From contig JAUYEK010000104.1 of the NCBI GenBank assembly GCA_030691435.1, positions 1-18,791 of the forward strand: a stretch of 18,791 nt of DNA, written 5' to 3'. Positions 7,271 to 14,489 of this stretch are shown here, in pieces. The notes below the pieces were generated by a model. It did not search any database. It saw only the letters and a list, made by a program, of their open reading frames with translations, and was not told the origin of the DNA. The translations under genes and the position numbers were made by a program. Source of the stretch: Sulfuricella sp. GTDB taxonomy: Bacteria > Pseudomonadota > Gammaproteobacteria > Burkholderiales > Sulfuricellaceae. Each line of letters opens with the position of its first letter. The first letter of the stretch is position 1.

Positions 7271-8260
7271 CTAGCCCCGCAATGCCTCGCGCAGCACCTG
7301 GCTATTCAGGACGCGGGTCAACTTATCCGCGTAGAGGGGATCGGTCGCATAGCCGGAACCCTGCAAAGCCTGTGCGAAGCCTGCCGCATCCTGTCCCTGT
7401 TGCAGCACGGCCTTGTAGCGCGGGCTGTTTTGCAGCAGCCTGGAATAATCGCGGAAGCTTTCGGCATAAGAAGCGTAAGCCCGGAAGAGCTCGGTTTTCT
7501 TTTGCGGCGCGCCATTTCGATACTCGGTAGTCGTAGTTTCCACTACCTCACCCGTCCAGCCGCCCCCTGCCTTGATGCCGAACAGGTTGTGGCTGTTTTT
7601 GCCGTCAGCGGCATGAATTTGCCGCTTTCCCCAGCCGCTTTCAAGTGCTGCCTGTCCGATCAGAAAGCGGGGGGGAACGCCCATATCTTTGCCGACTTCG
7701 GCCGCATGCGGCCACAATTCGTTGACGAAGCCCCTGGGATTCTTGAAGGCAGGGACAGAGTCCTGAGTGCTGAGGGCTGAGTCCACAGCCCCGAGTCCTG
7801 AGTCCCCAGTCCTGAGTGCTTGATCCGGGATGCTGAGTGATGGAAGCTGGGTACTACGTGCTGAGCCTTGAGCACCGAGTACCGAGTTGAGACCATGCTC
7901 AGGACTCGGGACTGGGGACTCAGGACTGGTTTTGTTCTCAGGACTGTTTTTAAGGGTCAACTGCTTTACGATCATGTCGGCCACGCCGAGGCCCTTGCCT
8001 GTGGAAAGCTTCTGCGCCAGTTGCTGGTCGAACAGCTGGGTATAAAGGTTGCCCTGCTCGCTGTCGAGCATCCCATCCTTCGGGGTCGCTTCACGCATGC
8101 TCTTCAACATCATGTTCACGAAAATGCCTTCGAACTGCTGGGCGACGGCTTTAAGCGCGGCATCGGGATCCTGCTTCGCCTGCAGGCGCAGCTTGTCCAC
8201 GCTCTGGACGTCGAGCGCGAACCGGGAGGAAATGTCCTGCGTCCCTATCATGCCTATCAT
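7271..8260 (-). CDS. flgJ: Peptidoglycan hydrolase and rod-cap protein FlgJ
   Basis: FlgJ caps the growing rod and opens a hole in peptidoglycan for it in the periplasm. The 329-residue protein has both expected domains. The N-terminal rod-binding part covers about residues 8-100 (KAVAQQFEGIFVNMMLKSMR, GNLYTQLFDQQLAQ). The C-terminal glucosaminidase/muramidase part covers about 172-329, with catalytic Glu207 in QAALESGWGKRQ and downstream SHNLFGIKA. Between them, residues ~104-170 are Ser/Gly/Asp-rich and are encoded by an array of degenerate 7-bp repeats (7757-7952), so the linker has a non-protein origin. ATG 8260 starts 8 bases after flgI; ATG 8251 is an alternative start. It is the last gene of the flgI-flgJ unit. 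Confidence 0.95.
   Translation of the reverse strand: MIGMIGTQDISSRFALDVQSVDKLRLQAKQDPDAALKAVAQQFEGIFVNMMLKSMREATPKDGMLDSEQGNLYTQLFDQQLAQKLSTGKGLGVADMIVKQLTLKNSPENKTSPESPVPSPEHGLNSVLGAQGSARSTQLPSLSIPDQALRTGDSGLGAVDSALSTQDSVPAFKNPRGFVNELWPHAAEVGKDMGVPPRFLIGQAALESGWGKRQIHAADGKNSHNLFGIKAGGGWTGEVVETTTTEYRNGAPQKKTELFRAYASYAESFRDYSRLLQNSPRYKAVLQQGQDAAGFAQALQGSGYATDPLYADKLTRVLNSQVLREALRG
7757..7952. repeat. Degenerate heptamer array (CCTGAGT/ACTCAGG) inside flgJ
   Basis: Units such as CCTGAGT, GCTGAGT, CCCGAGT, CCCCAGT and ACCGAGT recur with a period of 7 bases for about 18 units. The orientation then flips near 7896 to CTCAGGA, CTCGGGA, CTGGGGA and CTCAGGA. The two halves can pair: ACTGGGGACTCAGGACT at the right end has its exact complement near 7797-7818. 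The array stays open in the flgJ frame. Shorter groups of the same units lie at 12131-12163 and 15081-15114. Confidence 0.85.
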
Positions 8261-8268
8261 GATTTTTC

Positions 8269-9372
8269 CTAAATAACTTCCAGTTCAGCGCGCAGCGCGC
8301 CCGCTGACTTCATCGCCTGAAGAATCGCGAGCAGATCCTGCGGCGTCGCGCCTACCGCGTTCAACGCCTTCACGACATCATTCAGCGAAGTGCTGCGCGG
8401 CAACGTCACCAGCCCACCCTTTTCCGCCTTGATTTCGATCTGCGCCTGCTGGGTGACTACCGTTTCTCCTTTGGATAAAGGCGCAGGCTGGCTCACCTGG
8501 GGTTCGCTGGAGATGGTCACGGTCAGGTTGCCGTGTGCGACGGCGCAGGCCTCCACCATGACCGACTTGTTCATCACCACCGAGCCGGTACGTGCATTCA
8601 TGATTACCTTGGCCAGCGATTCGCCCGGAGTCACTGTCAGATTTTCCATGCGCGCCAGAAAAGAAACGCGCTGGTTGATGTCGCGCGGCGCCAATACCCT
8701 GATCACACGGCCATTCTCGGCATTGGCAGCGCCTTCCCCGAAGGAACGGTTAATTGAGGTCACGACCCGGCTGGCGGTGGTATAGTCGGAATCCTTCAAC
8801 TCCAGCGTAATGTAGTCGCCCTGACCCAGAGGCATGTCTACGGCCCGCTCCACCGTAGCGCCATCGGTGATGCGACCGACGCTCAACTGGTTCACCTGAA
8901 CGCTACCGCCACCGGAGGAGGCGCCCACGCCGGCGACCAGCAAATTCCCTTGCGCCATGGCATAAACCTGGTTGTCCGCGCCCTTCAACGGCGTCATCAG
9001 CAAAGTGCCGCCGCGCAGGCTCTTGGCATTGCCGATGGAAGACACGGTGATATCCAGGGTCTGGCCCGGCTTGGCGAAGGGAGGAAGCGTGGAAGTTACC
9101 GTCACCGCTGCCACATTTTTCAGTTGCAGGCTGGTTCCCGGAGGCAAGTTCACGCCGAGTTGACCCAGCATGCTGACGACGCTCTGTACCGTGAATGGCG
9201 TCTGGGTCGTCTGGTCGCCACTACCGTCCAGCCCCACCACCAAACCGTAACCAATCAGCTGGTTGTTACGCACGCCCTGGATCGTTGCCAGATCCTTGAT
9301 GCGTTCCGCCCGGACAGGAAGCGCAATGAGCACTGTCGCCACAAGCACGATAATTTTTGAAGATAGTTTCAT
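8269..9372 (-). CDS. flgI: Flagellar P-ring protein FlgI
   Basis: FlgI is secreted to the periplasm and polymerises around the rod at the peptidoglycan layer. From ATG 9372 the protein has 367 residues. A Sec signal peptide (MKLSSKIIVLVATVLIALPV, cleavage expected after VRA) is followed by ERIKDLATIQGVRNNQLIGY, GLDGSGDQT, the conserved SIGNAKSLRGGTLLMTPLKG and the C-terminal PQDLLAILQAMKSAGALRAE. ATG 9432 is in frame, but it lies about where the sigma-54 transcript should start (~9428) and would bury the signal peptide, so 9372 is chosen. A GGGGG-containing ribosome binding site precedes it. It pairs with flgJ 8 bases downstream. Confidence 0.96.
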   Translation of the reverse strand: MKLSSKIIVLVATVLIALPVRAERIKDLATIQGVRNNQLIGYGLVVGLDGSGDQTTQTPFTVQSVVSMLGQLGVNLPPGTSLQLKNVAAVTVTSTLPPFAKPGQTLDITVSSIGNAKSLRGGTLLMTPLKGADNQVYAMAQGNLLVAGVGASSGGGSVQVNQLSVGRITDGATVERAVDMPLGQGDYITLELKDSDYTTASRVVTSINRSFGEGAANAENGRVIRVLAPRDINQRVSFLARMENLTVTPGESLAKVIMNARTGSVVMNKSVMVEACAVAHGNLTVTISSEPQVSQPAPLSKGETVVTQQAQIEIKAEKGGLVTLPRSTSLNDVVKALNAVGATPQDLLAILQAMKSAGALRAELEVI

Positions 9373-9438
9373 TTCAACCCCCGCCAGACAGCAGAATAAC
9401 TTGCTGCTCGCTATGCAATTTAATTTAACCATTACAAA

Positions 9439-9453
9439 GCATGAAGCGTGCCA
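9439..9453 (-). promoter_or_regulatory. Sigma-54 (RpoN) promoter for flgIJ
   Basis: The minus strand reads TTGGCACGCTTCATGCTTT. TGGCAC, five bases, then ATGC matches the -24/-12 consensus TGGCAC-N5-TTGC with one mismatch and the invariant GG/GC at correct spacing. It is nearly identical to the element upstream of flgB. The predicted start site at ~9428 leaves a ~55-base leader before ATG 9372. Confidence 0.8.
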
Positions 9454-9480
9454 AAATAATGCTGGCTTGTGAAATAAAAT

Positions 9481-9555
9481 GATGGGTATCGCTACGCTCC
9501 ACCCATCCTACATTTGCTCAGCGTGTAGGATGGGTGGAGCGTAGCGATACCCATC
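9481..9555. repeat. Perfect 32-bp-arm palindrome (GTAGGATGGGTGGAGCG family)
   Basis: Bases 9481-9512 are the exact reverse complement of 9524-9555, with an 11-base loop (9513-9523). The arms contain GATGGGTATCGCTACGC and its complement. There is no T-tract, so it is not an ordinary terminator. A related, less symmetrical copy (GATGGGTATCGGCGC) lies at 15036-15072. This is a REP-type dispersed hairpin between flgH and the flgI promoter. Confidence 0.9.
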
Positions 9556-9587
9556 AGACAGCAGGATGACGGCAAGGATCAAGAAGA

Positions 9588-9623
9588 AAGCGGCAAGAAT
9601 TGCCGCTTGCGGCAAGATTATCT
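9588..9623. repeat. GCGGCAAGAATTGCCGC repeat, copy A
   Basis: AAGCGGCAAGAATTGCCGC followed by a second CGGCAAGATT recurs almost unchanged at 15119-15155. GCGGCAA and TTGCCGC form a 7-bp hairpin. It is a short dispersed palindromic repeat of unknown role. Confidence 0.75.
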
Positions 9624-9631
9624 TTGATGAT

Positions 9632-9690
9632 GAGTAACTGGAAATGGGTGATGAGAAAACCCTTTACCCATTACCCTTCCCTCATTACTC
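9632..9690. repeat. Imperfect inverted repeat beyond flgH stop
   Basis: GAGTAA (9632-9637) pairs with TTACTC (9685-9690), and internal ATGGGT pairs with ACCCAT. It begins two bases beyond the flgH stop, so the flgH transcript would end in, or read through, this hairpin. No T-run follows. Confidence 0.5.
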
Positions 9691-9691
9691 T

Positions 9692-10546
9692 TTAAAATGG
9701 CAGCACCGACAGGAAGAACTTGGTCAGCCAACCCATGGCCTGAGCGGAATCCATCTCACCCCGGCCCTTGAACTCGATTCGCGCATCCGCCACCTGAGTC
9801 GAAGTAACCACATTCGCCGATGAAATCGTGCTCGGATTCACCACGCCTGAGAACCGTACATATTCGGTTCCCTCATTGATACCCATCTGCTTCTCGCCGC
9901 TAACCAGCAAATTACCGTTCGGCAATACGTCAATAACCGTCACGGTGAGCATTCCCAGCAGCGCATTCTTCTGAGAGCTATCTCCTTTGCCCTCGAATTT
10001 CTGGACGCCAGACGCGGTGACGCTAGTATCAAAATTAGTGGCGCCGGCCATAAGTCCAGCAACCCCCAGTTTCGATGGCGAGGGGGTATAGCCAAAAATC
10101 GTGGGTGTTGCCGCCGTTTCGGCGACGCTACTTGTGCGCCCTGCGGTAGAGCTGACATTCTTGCTGGCACTGGTTGATTCGACGATGTTAATCGTGAGCA
10201 CATCCCCAATGTTGCGGGCGCGTCGGTCCTCGAACAAGGGCCTCGAGTAACTGGCCTGGTAGATCGCTCCGCCCGATGCCGCGCGTTCCGGCGCTGGCGC
10301 CGGTCTGACGCTCATCGGCTGGTGCACGTTGGTGGAGGGCACGGTGGAACATCCCGCCAAGACAACTAGGCTCAACATTAGCATTAGCATCATGCTTAAT
10401 CCGGGATTATCCATTAGCGCCAAAACCACTGTAGGAGCGGCGCCCTCGCCGCGATTTGCGACCGCATTCGCGCCGGGGGCGGCGCTCCTACATGCACGAG
10501 CATTCCAATGAACAATCTGGGTTAATTGAATTTTTAACGCTTTCAT
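9692..10546 (-). CDS. flgH: Flagellar L-ring lipoprotein FlgH, N-terminus altered by a repeat insertion
   Basis: FlgH is an outer-membrane lipoprotein forming the L-ring around the rod. The mature part begins at Cys66 of the lipobox LVVLAGC. It continues through YSRPLFEDRRARNIGDVLTI, NIVESTSASKN, NGNLLVSGEKQMGINEGTEY and the C-terminal AQAMGWLTKFFLSVLPF. ATG 10546 has a strong ribosome binding site (GGGAGGTG, 5-base spacing). Residues ~8-50, however, are translated from the REPIN/MITE-like element at 10396-10525, giving a 51-residue hydrophilic extension before the hydrophobic core MMLMLMLSLVVLAGC. Removing one element copy (126 bp) restores an uninterrupted 24-residue lipoprotein signal. Internal ATG 10414 or 10393 could rescue export, but only a weak GGAT lies upstream of 10393. 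The mature protein seems intact; export efficiency is doubtful. Confidence 0.93.
   Translation of the reverse strand: MKALKIQLTQIVHWNARACRSAAPGANAVANRGEGAAPTVVLALMDNPGLSMMLMLMLSLVVLAGCSTVPSTNVHQPMSVRPAPAPERAASGGAIYQASYSRPLFEDRRARNIGDVLTINIVESTSASKNVSSTAGRTSSVAETAATPTIFGYTPSPSKLGVAGLMAGATNFDTSVTASGVQKFEGKGDSSQKNALLGMLTVTVIDVLPNGNLLVSGEKQMGINEGTEYVRFSGVVNPSTISSANVVTSTQVADARIEFKGRGEMDSAQAMGWLTKFFLSVLPF
10396..10525. mobile_element. REPIN/MITE-like element with TTAA ends, copy 3 (full), inside flgH
   Basis: This 130-bp unit runs from TTAATCC to GGGTTAA. Its terminal inverted repeats are like those at 3562-3694, and its interior is an inverted pair of REP words (CTGTAGGAGCGGCGCC and GGCGGCGCTCCTACATG). 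The flanks read ...CATGC and TTGAA..., so a single TTAA would be the pre-insertion target. The net gain of 126 bp keeps the flgH frame open. Confidence 0.85.
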
Positions 10547-10551
10547 GACTT

Positions 10552-10559
10552 CACCTCCC
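10552..10559 (-). promoter_or_regulatory. Strong flgH ribosome binding site
   Basis: GGGAGGTG on the minus strand lies 5 bases before ATG 10546. It marks the ancestral flgH start, now separated from the signal-peptide core by the inserted element. Confidence 0.8.
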
Positions 10560-10570
10560 GCCCAACCTCA

Positions 10571-11353
10571 TCACAACTGCGTCAGCTTCTGCAGCATCTG
10601 GTCGGAAACCGTAACCGCCTTGGAATTGATTTCATAAGCACGCTGCGCCTGAATCATGTTGACCATCTCCTCCACCACGTTGACATTGGAGGTTTCTACA
10701 TAGCTCTGGTTAAGAAAACCCAAGCCGTTGGTGCCGGGCGTATTGGCCGATGGCGCGCCTGAAGCGGCGGTTTCCTGGAACAGATTTTCGCCGAGACTCT
10801 GCAAGCCGGCCGGATTGATGAATCCCGCCAATTGCAGGGTACCGACCTGCGTCGGCGTGGTCGTGCCCGACTGCGTCACCGACACTGTTCCATCCTTGCC
10901 GATAGTCACGCTGGTTGCGTTCGACGGAATGGTGATCGCCGGCTGCAACGCATACCCGCTGGAAGTCACCATCTGCCCCTGGCTGTCGACCTGAAACGAA
11001 CCATCCCGCGTATAGGCGGTCGTTCCGTCCGGCATCAGTATCTGGAAGAATCCTTTGCCGTTGATGGCCAGGTCCAGACTGTTGCCGGTCTGTTGGAGAC
11101 TACCCTGGGTGTGTATCTTTTCCACCGCCACCGGGCGTACACCGGTACCCAGCTGCAAACCGGTAGGAAGCTGGGTCTGCTGCGAGGACTGTGCTCCCGG
11201 CTGGCGCAGAGTCTGGTAGAGCAGATCCTCGAACACCGGTCGTGCCCGCTTGAAGCCATTGGTGCTGACGTTCGCCAGGTTGTTGGAGATCACGTCGATA
11301 TTGGTCTGCTGGGCATCCAGGCCGGTTTTGGCAATCCACAGGGAGCGTATCAT
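10571..11353 (-). CDS. flgG: Flagellar distal rod protein FlgG
   Basis: FlgG builds the distal rod that spans the P and L rings. The 260-residue protein matches the usual family length. The N-terminal rod signature is [20 protein letters not shown] and [20 protein letters not shown]. The middle is [20 protein letters not shown] and [20 protein letters not shown]. The C-terminal axial helix is [20 protein letters not shown] and [23 protein letters not shown] 11353 is 12 bases past flgF, with AAGGAT overlapping the flgF stop region. flgH follows 24 bases downstream. Exported by the flagellar type III system, so no Sec signal is expected or seen. Confidence 0.97.
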   Translation of the reverse strand: MIRSLWIAKTGLDAQQTNIDVISNNLANVSTNGFKRARPVFEDLLYQTLRQPGAQSSQQTQLPTGLQLGTGVRPVAVEKIHTQGSLQQTGNSLDLAINGKGFFQILMPDGTTAYTRDGSFQVDSQGQMVTSSGYALQPAITIPSNATSVTIGKDGTVSVTQSGTTTPTQVGTLQLAGFINPAGLQSLGENLFQETAASGAPSANTPGTNGLGFLNQSYVETSNVNVVEEMVNMIQAQRAYEINSKAVTVSDQMLQKLTQL

Positions 11354-11365
11354 GGCTGTTTATCC

Positions 11366-12109
11366 TTATGAGTTCAAGTTCATAATCTGGTTGGCTTTTT
11401 GCGCGTTGCCCTCCGCGTTTTGCAGCAGCTTCACCTGCATGTCGTACTGCCGCGCCAGGCTGATCATGCTGACCAGCGCATCGACTGCATTAACATTGCT
11501 GGTTTCAAGCGACTTTTGGGCCAGCACCACGCTGGCGTCCGCCGGTGCGGGCAGGCCGCTATTCAGGCGGAACAGGCCATCGCCGCTCTTGACCAGATCC
11601 GCTTCCGGCGGGTTGACCAGCTTGACCCTGCCAACCGTCGCAACGGTGTTGGGGGCTTGCCCCATCGGAATGATCGATACGGTGCCATCCTTGGCAATCG
11701 TCACTTCCGCATCAGGCGGTACCGCCAGCGGGCCGCCGTCGCCCATCACCGTCAGGCCACTTCGGGTTTGCAGCAAGCCGTTGGCGCCAACCAGCAGGCT
11801 GCCGTTGCGGGTATAAGCCTCGCTGCCGTCCGCCGCCTGCACCGCAATCCATCCCTTGCCCTGCACCGCCACATCCAGGTCGCGATCGGTGTTCTGGATC
11901 GCACCGGTTGAAAGATCCGCCCCAGTGGTCGAGTCCACGACGAAGGTGCGCGTCTGCGCACCTTCGCCCAGCACCGGCAGGGCACGAAATGAATTGGCCT
12001 GAGCCTTGTAGCCAGTCGTGGAAGCATTGGCCAGGTTGTGCGCCACCTGCGCCTGCTGCTGCATGGTGTGCTTGGCGCCATTCATCGCGATGTAGATCAG
12101 ACGATCCAT
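11366..12109 (-). CDS. flgF: Flagellar proximal rod protein FlgF
   Basis: FlgF is a minor rod subunit between the FlgB/C and FlgG segments. The 247-residue protein starts MDRLIYIAMNGAKHTMQQQA and has the shortened rod signature AHNLANASTTGYKAQ. A middle AVQGKGWIAVQAADGSEAYT and NGSLLVGANGLL follow. The C-terminal helix is SLETSNVNAVDALVSMISLA and RQYDMQVKLLQNAEGNAQKA. ATG 12109 has an AGGA ribosome binding site. The 61-base spacer to flgE is unusually long for this operon and contains a heptamer-type hairpin. Confidence 0.95.
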   Translation of the reverse strand: MDRLIYIAMNGAKHTMQQQAQVAHNLANASTTGYKAQANSFRALPVLGEGAQTRTFVVDSTTGADLSTGAIQNTDRDLDVAVQGKGWIAVQAADGSEAYTRNGSLLVGANGLLQTRSGLTVMGDGGPLAVPPDAEVTIAKDGTVSIIPMGQAPNTVATVGRVKLVNPPEADLVKSGDGLFRLNSGLPAPADASVVLAQKSLETSNVNAVDALVSMISLARQYDMQVKLLQNAEGNAQKANQIMNLNS

Positions 12110-12130
12110 GTTTTTACATCCTAAGTTACG

Positions 12131-12163
12131 AGTCCTGAGTGCTGAGTGGTTTTACTCAGGACT
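12131..12163. repeat. Heptamer-type hairpin in the flgE-flgF spacer
   Basis: AGTCCTGAGT (12131-12140) pairs perfectly with ACTCAGGACT (12154-12163). The units are the same as in the flgJ array. On the plus strand it is followed by ATTTTTATTA and would look like a terminator. On the transcribed minus strand the T-run is on the wrong side, so it is more likely an mRNA-processing or stability hairpin. Confidence 0.7.
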
Positions 12164-12170
12164 ATTTTTA

Positions 12171-13400
12171 TTACCTGAGGTTAACGATGGTCTGCAACAC
12201 CGCGTCCTGCGTCTTGATGCTCTGCGCATTGGCTTGGTAGACGCGCTGCGCCGTGATCATGTTGACCAGTTCTGCGGTCAAGTCAACATTGGATTCTTCC
12301 ACCGCCGCCGACTGCAACACCCCGAACTTGCCGGTACCCCCGGTTCCAACCAGCGGCTGGCCGGATTCCGGCGACTGCGCCCATTGATTACCGCCCAAGG
12401 CTTGCAGCCCTTGGGGGTTGGCAAAATCGGCCATCACCACCTGCCCCAGGTTTTTCGATTGACCGTTGGTGTAACGACCCTGGATCGTGCCGTCCGGGGA
12501 AACATTGAACCCCGCCAGGTTGCCGGCGGTAAAGCCGTCCTGGGTCAGGGTGTTGACACCGAAGCTCGAGCCGTACTGGCTGCTTCCGGTGTAGTCGAGG
12601 TTGAACGCCAAGGGCGTGGCCGCGCCGTTGGCCAATACCACGCTCACCGCATGCGGCGTAGCGGTAGCGGCGGTAATCGCACCCGAACTGGTAAAAGTCA
12701 ATGTTGCCGGGGCGACGGGGGCGGCAACCCCATCAAAAGTGGCTTGCACGGTCCAGGTATTGACGGGCGCCGCCGCTTTCACGAAATAGGTGGACAGCAC
12801 ATGGCTATTGCCCAGACTGTCGAACACATTCACCGAAGTGGAATTATTATAGCTTAGTGGGTCGAGGGGGTTGAAGATGGCAACGGTTGGCACCGTAGCT
12901 CTGGAGTCGAGGTTCAAACCGGTAGCCACTTTTAATGTCGCCACGGGAGGCAGGCTTTGCTTGCTCGCCGTAAATTGCAATTCCACCGGGTTGGTGGGAA
13001 TGATTTTTCCGGTGGCGTCCGCATCGAAACCGGTCAGGTGCAGGCCGCTGTTGTTGACGATGTAGCCATCCTTATCCAGTTGAAACTGCCCATTCCTGGA
13101 AAAGGTGATCGCGCCGCCCTGGCTCATGCGGAAGAAACCTCCCCCATTAATCGCCATATCCAGGGGGTTATTGGTCGGGCTGATATTGCCCTGGGTGAAC
13201 TGCGGCGCCACCGCCCCCAATTTCTGGCCGATGCCGACCTGGGCCGTGCCGCCACCGCTCAGCGAGGCGGCGTATACATCGGCGAATTGCGCCTGCGCGC
13301 CCTTATATCCAATCGTGCCGGCATTGGCAACATTGTTGCCGATGACATCCAGGCTCTTGGAAGCCGAGTTTAATCCACTTAGTCCTTGTTGAAAGCCCAT
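12171..13400 (-). CDS. flgE: Flagellar hook protein FlgE
   Basis: FlgE polymerises into the flexible hook. The 409-residue protein has the start MGFQQGLSGLNSASKSLDVI, with rod/hook signature GNNVANAGTIGYKGAQAQF. The FlgE-type N-terminal body is PLDMAINGGGFFRMSQGGAI and FSRNGQFQLDKDGYI. The hook D2 domain follows (SVNVFDSLGNSHVLSTYFV). The C-terminal end is VEESNVDLTAELVNMITAQR and QANAQSIKTQDAVLQ. GGAGGTG precedes ATG 13400. It lies 14 bases after flgD, whose product scaffolds its assembly. Confidence 0.97.
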   Translation of the reverse strand: MGFQQGLSGLNSASKSLDVIGNNVANAGTIGYKGAQAQFADVYAASLSGGGTAQVGIGQKLGAVAPQFTQGNISPTNNPLDMAINGGGFFRMSQGGAITFSRNGQFQLDKDGYIVNNSGLHLTGFDADATGKIIPTNPVELQFTASKQSLPPVATLKVATGLNLDSRATVPTVAIFNPLDPLSYNNSTSVNVFDSLGNSHVLSTYFVKAAAPVNTWTVQATFDGVAAPVAPATLTFTSSGAITAATATPHAVSVVLANGAATPLAFNLDYTGSSQYGSSFGVNTLTQDGFTAGNLAGFNVSPDGTIQGRYTNGQSKNLGQVVMADFANPQGLQALGGNQWAQSPESGQPLVGTGGTGKFGVLQSAAVEESNVDLTAELVNMITAQRVYQANAQSIKTQDAVLQTIVNLR

Positions 13401-13414
13401 GATTCACCTCCGTC

Positions 13415-14065
13415 TTAAAATATTTGTTTAACCTTGGCAACATCCACCGCGCCCAGTGCATCCGTATTCAGCACCACCCCGGAAACCCCCAGAGACACGC
13501 TGCCCACCATGCCGAGCGCGAGATTCTCAACTTCCACCTTCTCGCCACCCTGAACCGCACTGACCTCGAACGTATAGCTTCCGTCCGGGGCGATTGCCCC
13601 GCTATCGGTCGTCCCGTCCCACTGGAACAGGACACTCCCCTCTTTTTGCGCCCCCATGTCCACACTTTGCAGAACATTGCCTGCGGCGTCCTTGATCTTT
13701 ACGACCGCGCTATCCACGGGTTGCTTAAGATCAAAACCGCCTGCAGCCATTCCACTCAACAATTGCAAGCTCGAACCGGGCGCCAGTACGCTACGTCCAA
13801 TCATGCCGGCTGCCTGCAGCGACTGGCTCGAAGCAAAGGAGCTCGACATTGCCTCCAACGTCGAATTCAGATTATCGATCCCGGTGACCGTGCTCAATTG
13901 CGCCATTTGCGAAGTGACCTCCGCATTGTCCATAGGGTTGAGCGGATCCTGGTTTTGCATCTGGGCAACCAGCAGCTTCAGAAAACGATCCTCCGTCTCC
14001 TGGGCAGTGGTTTTGGTTGTGCTGGCCGTACTGGTTCCACTTGTGAGTGCATCTATCGTACTCAT
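13415..14065 (-). CDS. flgD: Flagellar hook assembly (capping) protein FlgD
   Basis: FlgD forms the temporary cap that guides FlgE polymerisation and is later replaced by FlgK. The 216-residue protein contains the N-terminal signature DRFLKLLVAQMQNQDPLNPM followed by DNAEVTSQMAQLS. The FlgD Ig-like/tudor part then follows (SAVVKIKDAAGNVLQSVDMG, FQWDGTTDSGAIAPDGSYTF). A Ser/Thr-rich unstructured leader occupies residues 1-25. ATG 14065 is preceded by AAGGAGT directly after the flgC stop. Length and order are normal. Confidence 0.96.
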   Translation of the reverse strand: MSTIDALTSGTSTASTTKTTAQETEDRFLKLLVAQMQNQDPLNPMDNAEVTSQMAQLSTVTGIDNLNSTLEAMSSSFASSQSLQAAGMIGRSVLAPGSSLQLLSGMAAGGFDLKQPVDSAVVKIKDAAGNVLQSVDMGAQKEGSVLFQWDGTTDSGAIAPDGSYTFEVSAVQGGEKVEVENLALGMVGSVSLGVSGVVLNTDALGAVDVAKVKQIF

Positions 14066-14078
14066 GGTTCTTTACTCC

Positions 14079-14489
14079 TTATTGGCCCAAGGTCAGGGTT
14101 TTCATCAGCAGCGTCTTCGCTGTATTCATCATGTCCGCGTTATTCTGGTACGAGCGCGAGGCCGAGATCATGTTGACCATTTCCTCCACCACATTGACAT
14201 TGGGCATGGCGACATAACCCTGGGTGTCCGCCAGCGGATGTTTCGGGTCGTACACCATTTTCATCGGCGAGGGATCCTCGATCACCCCGGCCACTTTCAC
14301 GCCGGCGCTTCCGGAGCCGCTACCGCCTAGCGGTGCCGCGCTAAACACGACCTGCTTTGCACGGTAGGGTTGGCCGGTCGAGCTGGTTGCGCTGTCCGCA
14401 TTGGCGAGGTTGCTCGCCACCGCATTGAGGCGCTGTGATTGCGCCGTCATGGCCGAGCCCGCGATACTGAACACATTAAGTAGAGACAT
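14079..14489 (-). CDS. flgC: Flagellar proximal rod protein FlgC
   Basis: FlgC is a proximal rod subunit placed on the MS-ring side of the rod. The 136-residue protein has [20 protein letters not shown] and [20 protein letters not shown] near the N-terminus. The C-terminal rod helix is [20 protein letters not shown] and [20 protein letters not shown]. Its ATG overlaps the flgB stop as TAATG, indicating translational coupling. Length is typical. Confidence 0.97.
   Translation of the reverse strand: MSLLNVFSIAGSAMTAQSQRLNAVASNLANADSATSSTGQPYRAKQVVFSAAPLGGSGSGSAGVKVAGVIEDPSPMKMVYDPKHPLADTQGYVAMPNVNVVEEMVNMISASRSYQNNADMMNTAKTLLMKTLTLGQ

Noticed and set aside
7757..7952. Possible CRISPR or minisatellite with spacers
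   Set aside because: The repeats are contiguous 7-mers with no unique spacers and lie within a coding gene.
9373..9432. Upstream in-frame ATG (9432) for flgI
   Set aside because: It would place 20 residues before the Sec signal peptide and lies at or upstream of the predicted sigma-54 transcript start (~9428).
12108..14330. Long plus-strand frames opposite flgE, flgD and flgC (up to 250 codons)
   Set aside because: Antisense shadows with no motif or ribosome binding support.
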